From: Ichthyophis bannanicus | Taxonomy: Eukaryota > Chordata > Amphibia > Gymnophiona > Ichthyophiidae | Assembly: GCA_033557465.1 (NCBI GenBank) | Contig: CM066036.1 | Location: forward strand, 585,549,574 to 585,613,573 | Direction of reading: 5' to 3' | DNA: 64,000 nucleotides | In this document: in pieces, positions 42,651 through 52,705 of the stretch | Layout of the letters: each line of letters starts with the position of its first letter | How positions within the stretch are numbered: position 1 is the first letter of the stretch | Made by a program: the position numbers and the translations under genes | The notes under the pieces: model-generated | What the model saw: the letters and a program-made list of their open reading frames with translations, nothing else | Told to the model about the DNA's origin: nothing | The model's database searches: none

Positions 42651-44435
42651 CTATTTGTAGGCAGTGCCCTTCCTCGGGTAAAAGGGCTTTTTACCCACGC
42701 CCTTCTTCTTGTGAGAAGGGGCAGAAGTCTTTCTAGACAGTCTTGTCCTTGTGAGGTGCTCGGTCTCGAGCTGAGCGGCCTTCTCCGTCATGGGCTTGCC
42801 AAAAAGGTTCTCACCTCGGCAAGGGACATCGCCCAACTTGTCCTGAACCCATGGCTCGAGGTCCGATGACTGCAGCCATGCCTGGCGTCGAGACGCGATG
42901 CCGGCTGCCGCAACACGGGCCGAAGCCTCGAAGCCATCGTAGGCAGCGCGGGACATGAACTTGGAGCATTCCCGGATCCCCGAGGACAAGGACTTGAACC
43001 TCTGCAAGGGTTTCCCGGAGAGACCAGCAGAGAATCCGGCCAGCTCCTTGGCCAGGTCTCGCAAGTACATACCCATGTACAGCTGGTAAGACTGGACACG
43101 GCAAGCAAGCATCGAGCCCTGGAAGCACTTTCTACCAAAACCATCGAGGTTTCAGGCCTCCCTGCCAGGGGGCACCGCGGAGTGCATCTTCTGACTTTTC
43201 AGGCGATGCATGGTCGATTCCACCACCATGGAATGGTGTGGTAGCTGAGCCTTTTGAAAGCCAGGACTCTTCCGGAGTCGATAGATCGAATCGACCCGCT
43301 TGCTTAAAACCGGCGCCGAGGCCAGTGCCTCCCACATCCGGAAGAGGAGCCGTTCCAGCATCAGAGGAACCGGGACAGTAAAGGCCTCCTTCGGAGGAGA
43401 GTCGTACTGCAGGGCCTCAAGCTCCTCGGCTCGAGGCTCCTCCTCGGGGTCCTCAGGGATAGCCAATGCAATAGCCATATCCCGGACGAACTCCGAGAAC
43501 CGGGTATCCTCCGGAGGGGATCTACTCCGGGGTTCAGACTGCGGTGACTCCGATGGGACACACCGAGTCTTGAAGGTGTCGGGAGACTCCTCGTCCTCCA
43601 TCTCCCAGGCAGACTCGTCCGATGAGGAATCGGGGTCCAACCTCGCAGGGCCTGCGAGCACCCGCCTCAACGCCGAAGACACCGGCGTCGACACCCTCGG
43701 TCCCGAACGGGAGGTCGAGGGAGACCGCAACCGAGGTCGAACTCGAGCCTTCATGGCCTCGAGTATCGGCTCGGTCTCCGGGGTCGACTTCGATGTCGAT
43801 GTCCCGGTGGTCGGGGCAGATGCACCAGACAGGCTGGCCATCAGTGCCCGCTGCTGTTCCATGAAGGCAGACAGTCTGCTCTCCAAGGCTGTCAACCTGA
43901 GACCCAGCTCAGGAGACTCAGCAGCTCCCGACTCGGGCCCCGGCGACGTCGGCTCCCTGGGAGGAGAGTCCACGAGGACTACAGGGCTTATGTGTCCAGC
44001 AGACTCCGGCTTCAGTCGAGGGACTTTGGAAGGCTTCTCCTGTTCCACGGGCCCGGGGCAACGGTCGGGGGTCTGAGACCTATCTCTCGAGGAGCCAGGG
44101 ACCTCTTCTGACGACGCCCTCACGAGCCGCTTCTTCCTCTTGCGTTCCCGGTCGGGGGACCCCTTTTCCGAGGAGCCACGACGATGCTCGGGATCCAATT
44201 TCCAAGACGTCGAGGCCTCAGACGAAGTCCGGGCCTGGCCGGAGGCCGAGTCAGAAAAAAGCCTTTCTTTTTGGTGCTGACGACTTCGCAGTGCCTTGGA
44301 AGACATTTTCCCACATGGTCCACACGTCTTAGGGTCGTGGTCAGGACCGAGGCACCGAAGGCAGCAGTCGTGTGTGTCGGTGAGAGACATCAGCTTCTTG
44401 CACCGATCACACTTCTTAAAACCGCTGGAAGCCAT
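42651..44435 (-). pseudogene. DIRS C gag (two nonsense codons)
   Basis: ATG at 44435 starts MASSGFKKCDRCKKLMSL, then HDCCLRCLGPDHD and CGPCGKMS, a Cys/His cluster. A 250-residue Ser/Pro/Glu-rich region follows, then EFVRDMAIALAIPEDPEEEP, YDSPPKEAFTVPVP, HHSMVVESTMHRLKS and YLRDLAKELAGFSAGLSG helices. The basic tail HLTRTRLSRKTSAPSHKKK ends it. TGA at 43152-43154 replaces an arginine codon found in G and F. TAG at 42651-42653 replaces a glutamine in G. Otherwise gag and RT form one reading frame. Confidence 0.88.
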
Positions 44436-44689
44436 CGGGGAAAAAAGAGTCCCCGCGAGGTCAAAGGACCGGCCTTCCAGGGAAAAAGAAAAAAGGGAGC
44501 GAACGCCAGCCACGAAGGGCAAAAACCGAAAAAAGAAGTTCGGTGCTCGATACCGGTGTACCGATCCGGGCGGGAGGGGAACCGGCATCGAACCGGAGAA
44601 GAAAAATAGCGAAGAATCGCAAAAAATCAAACAATTTTCCGGGCTGACTAGGACGCACATCCGGTGGGCTTCACAGAAAACGAGAGACT

Positions 44690-44844
44690 GAGGTAAGATG
44701 GCACCTTTAGGCGAGAAGGGAACCGCGCATGCGTGCCTGCATTCCCAAAGGCTTTCATGGAAAGCTGGGGAAATGCTCTGCAAGGGCTCCATCGATTTCG
44801 ATGTCACCCATATATGAGGACTGACTTCCTGCTTGGTCCTGGAG
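44690..44844 (-). repeat. DIRS C 5' terminal repeat
   Basis: It is the inverted counterpart of 39092 onward: AAAGGCTTTCATGGAAAGC, GGGGAAATGCTC, GATTTCGATGTCACCC, GAGGACTGACTTCCTGC and GGTCCTGGAG. The host family-2 gag resumes after AAA at 44848. Confidence 0.88.
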
Positions 44845-44847
44845 AAA

Positions 44848-45110
44848 ACCGAGATCCGTGAGAGGAAGCCAATGCTCTCGATAAAGTTGAGGCCACTGAA
44901 ATTGAGTCCGAGGAGAACAACAATTCGAACTTGGCTCTCTTCTTGAGGCCTCTCTTTGTCATTTGCTGACATAAAGAACAGGAGTTGGGCTGAAAGTCAG
45001 GACCAAACATTTTAAACACCAATCATGTTTCTCAGTGACTGAAATAGTGCCGGAGCACTTGGAACATTTATTAAAACCAGTAACTGATTTGTCCATGCCT
45101 TCAAAAATAA
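44848..45110 (-). pseudogene. Family-2 DIRS gag, N-terminal Cys/His cluster
   Basis: The minus strand reads FNKCSKCSGTISVTEKHDWC, LKC, then FGPDFQPNSCSLCQQM after a one-base shift. It aligns with FKKCDWCKKLMSLTDTHDCF, LRCLGPDH and CGPCGKM of family 1. Cys spacing is kept, but most other residues differ, which supports a separate family. DIRS C interrupts the gene about 60 residues downstream. Confidence 0.8.
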
Positions 45111-45289
45111 AAGAGATGGCGGCTTTGGAGGCCCTGAGGCATAGTCTGATGGTAAAAACCGAGAAAAGTAAAATATAAAGAAATAGAAAAAGAAAAGAAA
45201 ATTATATCAGGACCAGTATAGGGGTATGACTTGACTGGTGTTGATGGGAAGGCACAAGCATGATGCTATACCAAAAAAAGAAAACTTTT

Positions 45290-45487
45290 TCTGAGGTGAC
45301 AGTAATGGTGCATCCTGCAGGCTCCACAGAAAACGAAGAACTGAGGAGAGTTGGGAAGCAGGCATGCAGGCAAAGTGGTGTGCTCCCAAAGGCTTTCCTA
45401 TTGGACGATGGGGAGCATTCCCGCTTGGACTCCGTCAGTGCCGACATCACCCATATGTGAAGACTACAATCCTGCTTGTTCCTGGAG
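45290..45487 (-). repeat. Family-2 DIRS 5' terminal repeat
   Basis: On the plus strand it reads CTCCCAAAGGCTTTCC, GACTCCGTCAGTGCCGACATC, CCCATATGTGAAGACT and CCTGCTTGTTCCTGGAGAT (in part). Its reverse complement matches the complementary region of the copy at 20416 (CTCCAGGAACAAGCAGG, GTCTTCACATATGG). Confidence 0.8.
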
Positions 45488-45569
45488 ATTACCTTTTTTG
45501 CTAACAAATTACCAGCTGGCTTGTTTCTTTAACATGGGGGAAAGATTGGCAATGAGGAAGGGGAAAAAA
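45488..45569. other. 82-bp spacer between family-2 5' end and DIRS D
   Basis: It contains no repeat or gene that I recognise. It is the insertion-site flank of DIRS D and ends in GGGGAAAAAA. Confidence 0.4.
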
Positions 45570-45915
45570 GCATAGTTACTCACCTGTAACCGAGCAGGAA
45601 TCAGTCCTCACATATGGTTGACATTGGCACCAACGGAGCCCGTGCAGTAATTATTCCCCAGCTTTCAAAGGAAGTCTGAGAGATGCACCAAACATGCGTG
45701 GTTCCCTTCCCGCCTAAGGGTGTAATCTTGCCTGAGTATGATATCATCGCACAAGCTGACAAAAAAAACAGCAAGAAGCAACTCCATGGGTAGGAGGGAG
45801 AGTTGTGAAGACTGATTCCTGCTGACCCCGGAGAACACCTGTTACAGGTGAGAAACTATGCTTTCTCCAGGAAAAAGCAGGAAGTCAGTCCTCACATATG
45901 GGATTCCCCAGCTAC
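45570..45915 (-). repeat. DIRS D 3' terminal repeat and internal complementary region
   Basis: The outer end at 45570 lacks about 13 bp of GTGTTCTCCAGGAGCAG found in other copies. The complementary region near 45805-45905 has GAACACCTGTTACAGGTGAG, CTATGCTTTCTCCAGG and TCAGTCCTCACATATGGG, so it is more complete than the outer repeat itself. Confidence 0.8.
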
Positions 45916-46079
45916 AGGCTACTGAAAAAAACTATAAAAAGCCATGGGTGACCCGAAAAGGTTAGCCGTAAGCAGCAGCAACTGAGTCAGAAGATAACAG
46001 ACCTACAAGCGACCAACGTTTCCGGTGAGGAACCAGTTCACTGGTAGCCTGAACACCGCAAGGGCCAGAGAGCAGGAGT

Positions 46080-47130
46080 TGCCTACACCCCTAACAAATG
46101 AAGGAGTACTGCCTTGCCGAAGGCACTGTTTCGGCGGGACTCTCTCTCCAGACAGTAATAAGAGGCAAAGGTATGGACTGAGGACTAGGTAGCGGCCTGG
46201 CAGATTTCTGACAAGGAAATGGAATGCAGATTTACCACTGAGGCTGGCATGGCCCAGACGCTGTGCACTGTGACACGGCACTCTAGCAATGGACCAGCCT
46301 GTTTGTAAATAAAGGCGATGCAGTCCGCCACTTAGGTGGACAGGGTACGTTTAGAAACCGCTGCCTCCAACCGACTTGGGACAAAGAAGACAAAGCTGAG
46401 AAGCTCAGCGGTGGTCCTGGGTGTGCTGCAGGTAGAAGGAAAGCGTCCACTTACAGTCCAATGTATGGAGAACGGCCTCCGCCATGCTGGTGTGGGGCTG
46501 TGGGAAAGAAGGTGGGCAACACCACCTGCTGGTTAAGGTGGAACAGAGACATCACCTTGGGCAGGGACTTGGGCTGCATGCGGAGCATGACCCTGTTCCT
46601 ATCGAACCTGGTGTACGGAGGGTCCGCCACCAAAGCTTGGAGCTTGCTGATTCGGCGAACAGACATGAGCGCCTTGAGAAAAAACACCTTCCATGTGAGA
46701 TTCTTAAGGTGGCAGGAACCGAGAGGCTCAAAGGGTTGAAGTCCCACTCTGCTGCCAGGGGACGGATGGGAGGCTTCGAGAGGAGGAGACTCCTCAGGAA
46801 GCAAGCCACTAATGGCTGAGAGGAGATGGGGTTGTCCTCGACTAGGTGATAGTGCACCGCTGGCGCGCTGAAGTGCACCCTGAGTTAGACGTCAAGCTTG
46901 CCTGGACAGGTGAAGCAGATACTGCAGCACCAGCAGGACAGAGCAGAAGAAGGGGTAGATCCGCCTCTCCGCACACCAGACAGAGAACCTCCGCCATGTG
47001 AAGATGTATACCCAGCGTGTGGATGTCTTTCGGGAGGCCAGAAACACATTCTCCACCTCTGTAGAAAGGCTGAAAGGGGCCAAGGCTACCCGATCAGCAG
47101 CCAAGCTGTGTGTCGAGGACTCCAGGTTGG
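46080..47130 (-). pseudogene. DIRS D tyrosine recombinase
   Basis: Fragments in three frames include LASRKTSTRWVYIFTWRRFSVWC (N-terminal part, about 47040-46970; shown in part), LVLQYLLHLS, LMSVRRISKLQAL (arginine motif) and FHLNQQVVLPTFFP. VCLLLLSGERVP-type sequence at the C-terminal end is out of frame. The catalytic tyrosine region near 46150 is too decayed to confirm. Confidence 0.75.
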
Positions 47131-48890
47131 GGTTTACGAGAACCCTCTTCTTGCATCAGCTGGCCTGGGTCACACACCAGGGGAACAGTGGGCATCATGG
47201 ACAGCCAGAGAAGGGAAAACATGGCTGCTTGGCCAACGGTGGAGCTATCAGGATCACTGTGGCCCCTTCGTGATGGACATTTAAGAGGGTCTTGAAGATA
47301 AGGGTGTGTGGGTGGATAAGTGTAAAGGAGGCCCACTACCCATAAGATCAGGAAGGCATCCGCTGCCACCCTGGCAGGTGCGGCAGCCTAGAATAGAAAC
47401 AGGACAGCTGGGCATTGGCTGGGCTGGCAAATCCATATATAGGAACCCCGAGAGCAGGAATATTAGGTTGGCAAATCTGGGGTCCAGCCTCCACTCATGC
47501 GGCTGGAGGACCCGGCTCAGCAGATCCGCCAGGGCTATATACTGCCAGCAGGACCTGGCCTGAGAGATATACTGACTGCAGGAGCATCCAGATGTTTCTG
47601 GCATAAGCGCAGATGCTCACCGCTTACTAGCAAAGGAGGGACAACGCCGTTCCACCTTGCTTGTTTATGTAGAACATTGCCACCTGATTATCGATCTGCA
47701 CTAGTACCATTTGGCCCCGCAGGTGGTGTTCAAAAGCCCAGAGGACTAAGGCAACAGCCCGGAGCTCCAGGAGGTTGATTTGCAAAGGCTCTCCACCGGC
47801 GACCAACAGTCCTGAGTGCAGAGGTCGCCACAGTGGGCTCCCCATCCAAATTTCGAGGCATCTCTCGTGAGGATTCTCTGCGGTGTAGGAGTCTGGAAAG
47901 GCAACCGTGCCAGTAGGTGCGGGAGGTGTTGCCACCAGCCAAGAAAGTTGGTCAGGGACCTCATGACGGACAGTCTGTCCCGCAGGCACCCCTTGGCCTG
48001 CAACCACTGAAAGCGGAGCACCCACTTGGCTGCCCGCATCTGCAAGTGGGCATTTGGGGTAACATGCACCGTGGATGCCATTTCTCTCAGTAGGCGGAGC
48101 ATGTGTTGGGCAGACACTGAGTGGCTGCAGTGGGTGCCCTCTGCAAGTGCATGGAGGTGCAGGGCCCTGTCCTTTGGAAGAAAAGCCCTAGCCTGGACCG
48201 TGTCCAGCTGTGCCCCTATGAACTCCAGATTTTGAGTTGGCTGGAGATGAGACTTTGGGTAGTTGACTACAAACCCCAAGTACTCCAGGACAAGGACTGT
48301 GAGGCCCATCGCCTGTTATACTTCAGCAGTGGTGCTGCCCTTTATCAACCAGTTTTCCAAACAGGGGAAGATGAAGACCTGCTGTAGCAAGAGGTGGGCT
48401 GAAACAACCGCAAGGCACTTGGTGAATACCCTTGGGGCGGCGGTCAGCCAGAAGGGGAGCTCCGTGTACTGGTAAAGACCTCTGCCTACCACAAAGCGAA
48501 GGTACTGCCTGTACGGATCCTTTAAGTACAAGGAACATAGTCAGTCTCCCGTATGGCAGCAATGTTCCAAGGGAGAGCATCTTGAACTTTCCCCTCACCA
48601 GGAACCTGTTGAGTTCCTTCAGATCTAGAATGGGACGAAACCCTCTGATCCTTTTGGGGACTAGGAAATAGTGGGAGTAGAACACCCTGCTCCTGAGGTG
48701 GATGGGGACGAGTTCCACTGTCTTGCTTGTTAGGAGGCCTAGGGTTCTTGCTGGAGCAGGGCCTGGTGAAGGGGAATCCAGGGAGGCTTTTCTGGGAAAA
48801 ATGGTGGAGGAGGTAACCCTCACCTGACCACCAGAAGGGCCACATATCAGTGGTGATGGCCGGCCACCTGTGGACCTAATGTACAAGACA
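47131..48890 (-). pseudogene. DIRS D RT and RNase H
   Basis: The reading gives VPKRIRGFRPILDLKELNRF and LVRGKFKMLSLGTLLPYG. YRQYLRFVVGRGLYQY, FWLTAAPRVFTKCLAVV and FPCLENWLIKG follow, the last replacing the catalytic YLDDWLIRG, so both aspartates are lost. RNase H shows LTRDASKFGWGAHC, NLLELRAVALVL and VQIDNQVAMFYINKQGGTA. The methyltransferase-like block is poorly preserved. The C-terminal frame overlaps the recombinase only in fragments. Confidence 0.8.
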
Positions 48891-48929
48891 ACCCTCCATG
48901 TGCTGCAGGGCTGTGCCTCCTGAAGGAAG

Positions 48930-50990
48930 AGAGGCTATGCCCAAGGAGTTAAAAACCTCCTCTAGATTGTGCTAGGGGCTTGGGAGTCTTAGGCTTACGT
49001 GGGCCATGCCCCTGTCCCTTCGCCTGCTGGCCCTGTTGAGGAGCAGGGAAGGCTGGGTGCTGGGGTAGTTTCCGTAAGCCTTCCTCTTCTTCGGGAATGA
49101 GGACTTTATGCCCAAAGCCTTCCTTTGGGACGGGTCAGCAGTCTTTTTGGAGAGTCTGGTCCTTGTCAGGTACTTAGACTCCAACTCTGTGGCCTTATCC
49201 GTCATGGTTTGCCAGAGAGGTTCTCTCCCTGGAAGGGGACATCGACCAGCTTATCCAGTACCCATTGCTCCAGGTCAGACAATTATAGCCAGCCCTGGGG
49301 TCAGACACTAATGCCTGCCACAACTACTCTAGTCGCAGACTCAAAGTAGTCATAGACTGCCTGAGTAATAAACTTGGAGAACTCTCTGACTGTGGAGGAC
49401 AGTGTATGGAACCGCTGGAGGGGTTCCTCCGAGTGCCCAGCCGAGAAGACAGTAAGCTCCTTCGCCAGGTCCCTCAGATACATGCCCATGTAGAGCTCAT
49501 AGGCCTGGATCCTGCTGACAAGCATCGAGCCCTGGAAGAACTTCCTACCTATAGCATCTATGGCACAGGCCTCCCTTCCCAGGGGCACAGAGGAGTGCAT
49601 CTTCTGGCTCTTAAGCATGCACACAGGCGACAACATCACCATGGAGTTATGAGGTAGTTGGGCTTTTTGGAAGCTAGGGCTTTGGCAAACCCAGTATATC
49701 AAGTCCATCCGTCTGCTTACGATGGGCACTGAGGAGGGTGTCTCCCACATGCGGAGAAGCAGCCATTCAAGGATGAGGGAATGGGCACTGTGAGTGCCTC
49801 CTTTGGAGGAGCCTTGTACTGGAGGATGTTGAGGTCCTCCATATGAGAGTCCTCCTCTGATTCTGTGGTGAAGTCGAGGGCCTTCGCCATATCCCTCACA
49901 AAGTCGAGGAAGGCAATATCCTGGGGAATGGATCGGAGACGGGTCCAAGGGTATGTCCCGGGAGTGGCGGGTGTCCCGGTACTCATCGTCCTCTGTCTCC
50001 CAATCCGATTCCAAGGTGGTGGAGGAGTCAAGGGTCGATGGTTCAAGCGCCCTGGCCACCCAGAACCGAGGGCACTGAGAGGGGAAGACCGTGGCACACA
50101 GGAACGAGACCGGGATCGTGAATGACGCCAAGGGATCTCTCGAGGCCGATGTTGCCCGAGGATCGCAACGACCTCCAGGGAGTCCCTCGACATGGAGGGT
50201 GCTGTGGATGGGAGTGATGACCCAGAGAAACAGGGCATCAGAGCCCACTTCTGAGCCAAGAAGGTAGACAAACTGCATTCCAGGGCCCCCATCCTGGCCT
50301 CCAAATAAGATGGCTCCACATCCTTCAGCAAGGGCACCGAAGACTTTGGTCCTGGTGACGGCTACATCGAGAGGGAGTCCCCGACAAGGCCAATTCCTCG
50401 ACAAGGATGGCATCGGGAGTTCGAGGCCAATCCCTCTATGTAGACAGCTCCTATCGTGGCAACTTGAAAGGTCGCTCATGGCCATCGCCCTCAGCCTCAC
50501 ATCAAGGGCTACATGTTCCGGGCACGTGGGATTTCCCCACTGTCACTAACTCGTCTCCGGAAACGGTCTTCAAGGCTTTTGGCTCTACTGGCCGCCCTCA
50601 TCAGTGGAGCACTGACCAGAGGCTATGTGTCCTTGGGACTCCGAGGCCACTTGGCCCCCAGGTCTCAGAGGAAGACTTGGAACGAGGTCTTGCGGATGAC
50701 TCCAGGGTTGAGTCAACTTTATGGAAGATGGACTCACATGCTGCTTATGACACCTAAGGGCCTTGGGAGTCATCTACTTACAGAATGCAGACCAAGGAAT
50801 CATGATCTGACGCAAGGTATCAAAGGTAGCAGTCGTTCAGTTCCAAGTGTGACATGTTGTGTGCGCAGTGGTCGCAGCTTGCGCAGCTTGAAGGCACTGC
50901 CAGAGGCCATAATGGGGGAAAATGGCCTCTGCGAGGTCAAAATCACTTGACCCGGCAAAGAAAAAAGTGTGAACCCACACAGAACAAAAA
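48930..50990 (-). pseudogene. DIRS D gag
   Basis: The basic tail LTRTRLSKKTADPSQRKALG (about 49165-49110) and the helices YELYMGMYLRDLAKELTVFS and FQKAQLPHNSMVMLS match family 1. ITIPSSL and FLDFVRDMAKALDF are also kept. At the N-terminus (about 50930-50830) a CDHCAHNMSHLELNDCYL segment follows, a degraded Cys/His cluster. The rest is split by frameshifts. Confidence 0.75.
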
Positions 50991-51099
50991 TTAGAAGAAA
51001 AGGGAACCTGAGCAGTGACCGGTACACAACCGGAGAAAAGCAAAAATTAAGACAAAACTACCAAATTTTTCAGGAGGGAACAGACACGTCTAATGGCCT

Positions 51100-51270
51100 C
51101 CATGGGAAAAAAAAGGAGACTGAGGCAAGATAGCACCCTCAGGCAGGAAGGGGATCACGCATGTGTGGTGTATCTCACAAAGGCTTTCTTTAAAATTTAG
51201 GGAGAGATTACTGCGTGAGCTCCGACAGCCCCAACGTCACCCATATGTAACTTCATGCTTGTTCCCGGAG
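51100..51270 (-). repeat. DIRS D 5' terminal repeat
   Basis: On the plus strand CTCACAAAGGCTTTC, GAGCTCCGACAGCCCC, AACGTCACCCATATGTAA and CTTGTTCCCGGAG are the inverted form of the 45570 end, with TGAGGACTGACTTC reduced to TTC, a loss of about 11 bp. Confidence 0.78.
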
Positions 51271-51689
51271 AACTGGATATTCCCCCTATGCCCCTTCCTA
51301 AACCCAGAAAGTCTCAACTAACCATTGGGAGTTTTCTCTAGCACAAAACTAAGGTCCCAACTACGGGGCATGAGATTGAACAAGAAGTGATATATTTGAA
51401 CCACAGCAGCAGCAGAGAACTGAGGCTCACAGAGAATGTTTACACTTGGGGAGGTAAGGTTGACGCATTTGTCTTAGCAATTCCAGAGCAGCGAGAGGAT
51501 TTGACAAAGGCAGTGAGCTCTGCGATCCTCAAGCGGATTTTACAACAGGGGATGCAGTCCATGGGTGGAGAGTCAGGAAAAAGCTCGCTGTAGACTTCAA
51601 CGAAAGCAAAGGAAGTATACAAGCAGCACATCTACTACCATTTGTTCCTCAAACGGTGACATTAGACTCACTAGGGCTACTGCCATCCT
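51271..51689. other. Unassigned sequence between DIRS D and the L2-like fragment
   Basis: A 68-codon plus-strand frame (51387-51593) has no motif I recognise. Nothing else is visible. It may be part of the unique target or of the LINE's upstream region. Confidence 0.3.
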
Positions 51690-52489
51690 GCTTTCAGTTG
51701 ATATACTTCAGGGCTGTCTTGGGAACTCTACTTTTCTCTCTCTACACTCAGTCATTTGGTGCACTTATTTCCTCTCATGCTTTTCAGTACAATCTTTATG
51801 CTGACACTCTCAGATCTACATCTTTGCATCTGAAATCTCTCTAGGAATCCAGTCACAGATCTCTGCCTGCTTATCAAACATTGCTATCTGGATGTCTTAC
51901 AGCCATCTGAAAATGAACATTGGCAAAACTGAGCTCCTTAACTTTCCCCCTATACCCACCTCCCCCTTCTTCCCTTCTCTATTTCTGTGGACGACACTAC
52001 ATTTCTCCCTGTTTCCTCAGCTCGCAACCTTGGGGTCATCTTGGCTTTCCTCTCTCTCCCTCTGCACATCCAACAGATAGCTAAAACCAATCGCTTCTTT
52101 CTCTATAGCATCAGCAAAATGTGTCCCTTCCTTTCTACTCACAGTACTAAGACCCTTATCCACTCACTAATCACCTCCCACCTTGACTATTGTAACCTGC
52201 TCTCCCTCTGAATAATCTCTTTCCCCTTCAATCTGTTTAAAACTCAGTTGCATGCTTGCCTTCCACCAGTGTTGCTATGCTCTTGTAACCCCTCTCCTGA
52301 AGTCACTTCACTGGTTTCCTATCAATTTCTGCATCCAGTTCAAATTTCTCCTACTGACCTACAAATGCATTCACTCTGTGGCTACACACTACCTTTCCTC
52401 TTTTATCTTACTCTACACCCCTCCTCAGGGACTCCACTCCTCTGGAAGATCCCTTTTATCTATTCCCTTCTCTGCCAACTCCATACTAT
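51690..52489 (+). pseudogene. L2-like LINE, RT C-terminal part
   Basis: With frame changes the plus strand reads GCLGNSTFLSLHS / SLYTQSFGALIS, YNLYADT (decayed YADDTQ box), ISACLSNIAIWMS, LKMNIGKTELLNFPP, SARNLGVIL, ISKMCPFLS, TKTLIHSLITSHLDYCNLL and LKSLHWFPI. The order and the LDYCN and LHWxP motifs are typical of the L2 clade. It ends where an inverted copy of DIRS E sequence begins at 52490. It is short, truncated at both ends and carries several stops. Confidence 0.75.
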
Positions 52490-52705
52490 GGTTCTTCTGA
52501 CTTTCTTTCCCAGGCCGCATGCCAAGTACGCTTGGAGACAGGTAACCCCAACTTATTGGGGTCAAAAGAAACGAAGAGCTGAACAGCCCTCCGGTGCTCC
52601 CGCGTATGGTCAAGGTAGAAGGATAATGCCCTCCTACAGTCCAGGGTATGCAAGACCATCTCAGCCCGGCTGGCATGCGGCCTGGGAAAGAAAGTCGGAA
52701 GAACC
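52490..52705. repeat. 34-bp inverted repeat at the broken end of DIRS E
   Basis: Segment 52490-52523 is the reverse complement of 52672-52705 with one mismatch. The second segment is at its normal place in the recombinase gene, so the first is a templated fold-back copy at the breakpoint. Confidence 0.85.

Larger units (their letters stand above)
39092..44844 (-). mobile_element. DIRS copy C, full length (5,753 bp), family 1
   Basis: Both ends are intact: GAGTAGTTACTTACCTG at 39092 and GCTTGGTCCTGGAG ending at 44844. AAA flanks each end (39089-39091 and 44845-44847). Gag, RT/RNase H and recombinase follow in order from 44435 down to 39583. Gag and RT share one frame with nonsense codons at 43152-43154 and 42651-42653. 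The recombinase has one at 39781-39783, and two frameshifts bracket RNase H. It lies inside gag of the family-2 DIRS element. Confidence 0.92.
36835..45487 (-). mobile_element. Family-2 DIRS element, 3'-truncated, with DIRS C inserted in gag
   Basis: On the minus strand the 5' terminal repeat (45487 down to 45290) is followed by a gag N-terminus (about 45100-44848). DIRS C (39092-44844) comes next, then the rest of gag (39088 to about 37120) and the first part of RT (37110-36840). The element stops at the CR1 tail, so RNase H and the recombinase are absent. Sequence on both sides of DIRS C can be read in the same gag region. The 5' end matches the complementary region of the gene-less copy at 20416-27172, which defines one family. 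Confidence 0.78.
45570..51270 (-). mobile_element. DIRS copy D, divergent full-length element
   Basis: The ends are GCATAGTTACTCACCTGTAAC at 45570 and CTTGTTCCCGGAG at 51270 (5.7 kb), with AAA to the left and AAC to the right. Gag, RT/RNase H and recombinase are all present in the usual order on the minus strand, but each is broken into several frames. Residues differ clearly from copies A, C, F and G, and the complementary region keeps D's own GC-ATAG end (CTATGCTTTCTCC). It is an older branch related to family 1. Confidence 0.85.

Noticed and set aside
51387..51593. 68-codon frame that could be a host exon
   Set aside because: There is no recognisable domain or splice context, and it lies between two transposon fragments.
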